DNA of 64,000 bases from NCBI GenBank assembly GCA_038496675.1, contig CM076662.1, positions 14,700,719-14,764,718 of the forward strand, written 5' to 3'. The DNA is from Rachycentron canadum. Its lineage: Eukaryota > Chordata > Actinopteri > Carangiformes > Rachycentridae. The notes below the pieces were generated by a model. It was not told the origin of the DNA, did not search any database, and was given only the letters and a program-made list of their open reading frames with translations. Numbering within the stretch: position 1 is the stretch's first letter; each line of letters starts with the position of its first letter. A program made the translations under genes and the position numbers. This document shows, piece by piece, positions 62,781-64,000 of the stretch.

Positions 62781-64000
62781 CTGTAAAAAGTATATCAAAG
62801 AGCAGATACATTGTTAATAATTGAACAGCAGATGGCGCCATAATTTCAACTTTTATATAACACGCAGGACCAAAGTCAACCGACATTAAGTTTGAATTGG
62901 AGCATCTTAACTTATATTCATGTTATTGACACAAAATCATCAGCAATTGAAACAAAATTCAAACAAGACTTTAAGAACTTTAAAAACAAGACTTTAGTAA
63001 AACTGCCACATTAAGGAAAGTAAAAACAAACTGCATCTGTGAAATATATCCAGTCTGTTTGTGAGAAAGTCTGCTCTCCATTTAAATGCATGCAGAAATT
63101 GTTTACCAGGGTCTAATTAATGTGGCCAAATTCAGCAGGGGTTAAATAAAAAGACTCAGCCAACCTTGACAGAAGGCTGCTTGTGCAGTTGAAGAAACCA
63201 TAGCAAGTTACCACTAAAGAGGCTGAAGTCAGCCACAGTGGTCTTTAATGGTTTGTGTATTTATGCATTAGAATGCAGCAGGGAAGTAACAGTGGGTGGA
63301 ATAGTGAATAAGCAAAATTGTATCTCATAAAACTGCTGTGAATTTCTTTCTCAAAGGAGTTTTTAAATAGAGACATCTCCAATAAGAGGAGGAAATAAAT
63401 CAAATATTTACCAATTATTCTGAATGTCTGTTGCGCACAAACTCTCTAATTAGTGGACAAAACAACAAGGTGATACATTAATTTATGTGATTGCTTTAGT
63501 CTGTAATCACTTGCTTTAGCTTGTAATTGTACTTAAAGTGCATTAATGAAAGACCTGCTCCATTAGCACAATGCAAACTCTGGGTGCAAAATATAAAGTG
63601 GGGAGAGTGAAAATGAGGATGATGAGATAAGACTACAGCAGAGTGCGATTAAAAAAAAAAAAGAGTGATTCCTTTTCATCAGTAGTTCTCTCTCTGGACC
63701 AAAATGTAGCTTAGTGTGAGACAGAGACCAAGTGTGCGTGTGGGTGAAGCAGGTGGGAGGGTAGTGGAATAACAGTGCATCTGCTCTGCAAGGGAGGGCG
63801 GGAGTGAGGGATTTGCAGGGATGTAAGGACAGAAGGAAAAACTGTGAACCAAGGAGGAACCTTGGAGGCATACACAGTTCACAGGAGTTTTTGAATATAT
63901 GAATAATCCACCTCAGAGCTGAGAGAGAAGGATGACATGTTGATTCACAGCAACATCCGTGCTAGTCTTACCATAAAGTCTCTTTCCACAAGGCCGTAGT
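62781..64000. other. Intron of the kcnab1-like gene
   Basis: I expected the exon before EIVRAMT but did not find the conserved VVFANRPD-type sequence, so that exon lies past the right edge. A donor-like GTAAGA near 63971 follows 29 bases that do not match any Kv-beta exon in the needed phase. Confidence 0.5.

Noticed and set aside
63563..63882. Minus-strand open frames near the right edge
   Set aside because: They are low-complexity Ser/Leu/Pro frames in the intron of the kcnab1-like gene, and no domain is recognisable.
63972..64000. Possible kcnab1 exon end before a GTAAGA donor
   Set aside because: The 29 bases match no Kv-beta sequence in the phase needed for the EIVRAMT exon.
1..64000. 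tRNA, rRNA, CRISPR or viral genes
   Set aside because: Read on both strands, nothing fitted these classes.

Overview
The window is vertebrate nuclear DNA, almost certainly from a teleost (ray-finned) fish. The genes have many short exons with GT/AG introns. Two tandem TRIM genes have the fish finTRIM/TRIM25-like N-terminus. Dinucleotide repeats and fish-type dispersed repeats are common. There are no bacterial or phage features, CRISPR arrays or rRNA. A 500-base run of N at 26715-27214 is an assembly gap, so linkage across it is only as good as the scaffolding.

Left half, mostly + strand. 994-7289 holds the last four recognisable exons of an unidentified serine-rich protein. A possible small minus-strand gene (about 7929-9103) converges on it. 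Two tandem them6 genes follow (11257-11974 and 13964-15373), each with a non-coding first exon and the same intron position. Then come two tandem TRIM-type RING E3 ligase genes (17946-22761 and 23619-27363). Their exons 3 and 4 have identical lengths (234 and 160 nt), and neither shows a B30.2/SPRY exon.

Right half, all minus strand. klhl24 (27808-39423) lacks its last ~129 codons, which would lie beyond the gap. It is followed by an intronless GPR148-like receptor (43377-44333), mterf4 (45910-48122), a complete 20-exon pask (49301-58880) and the 3' part of a Kv-channel beta subunit gene, kcnab1-like (61133-62780, continuing past the right edge). I rebuilt mterf4, pask, klhl24 and kcnab1 exon by exon with canonical splice sites and consistent phase. 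The mterf4-pask order and orientation match the human 2q37 arrangement as I know it.

The genes do not form one pathway. They are a fatty-acyl thioesterase-like pair, an immune-type ubiquitin ligase pair, a CUL3 adaptor, an orphan GPCR, a mitoribosome factor, a PAS-domain metabolic kinase and a channel subunit. I found no convincing new multi-gene system. The points most worth following are the B30.2-less TRIM pair with an ETS/IRF-like site upstream of the first copy, the one-residue loss in the active-site loop of one THEM6 copy, the missing klhl24 3' end, the Val replacing the alternative start Met in KLHL24, the unrecognised small gene, and several perfect inverted repeats.
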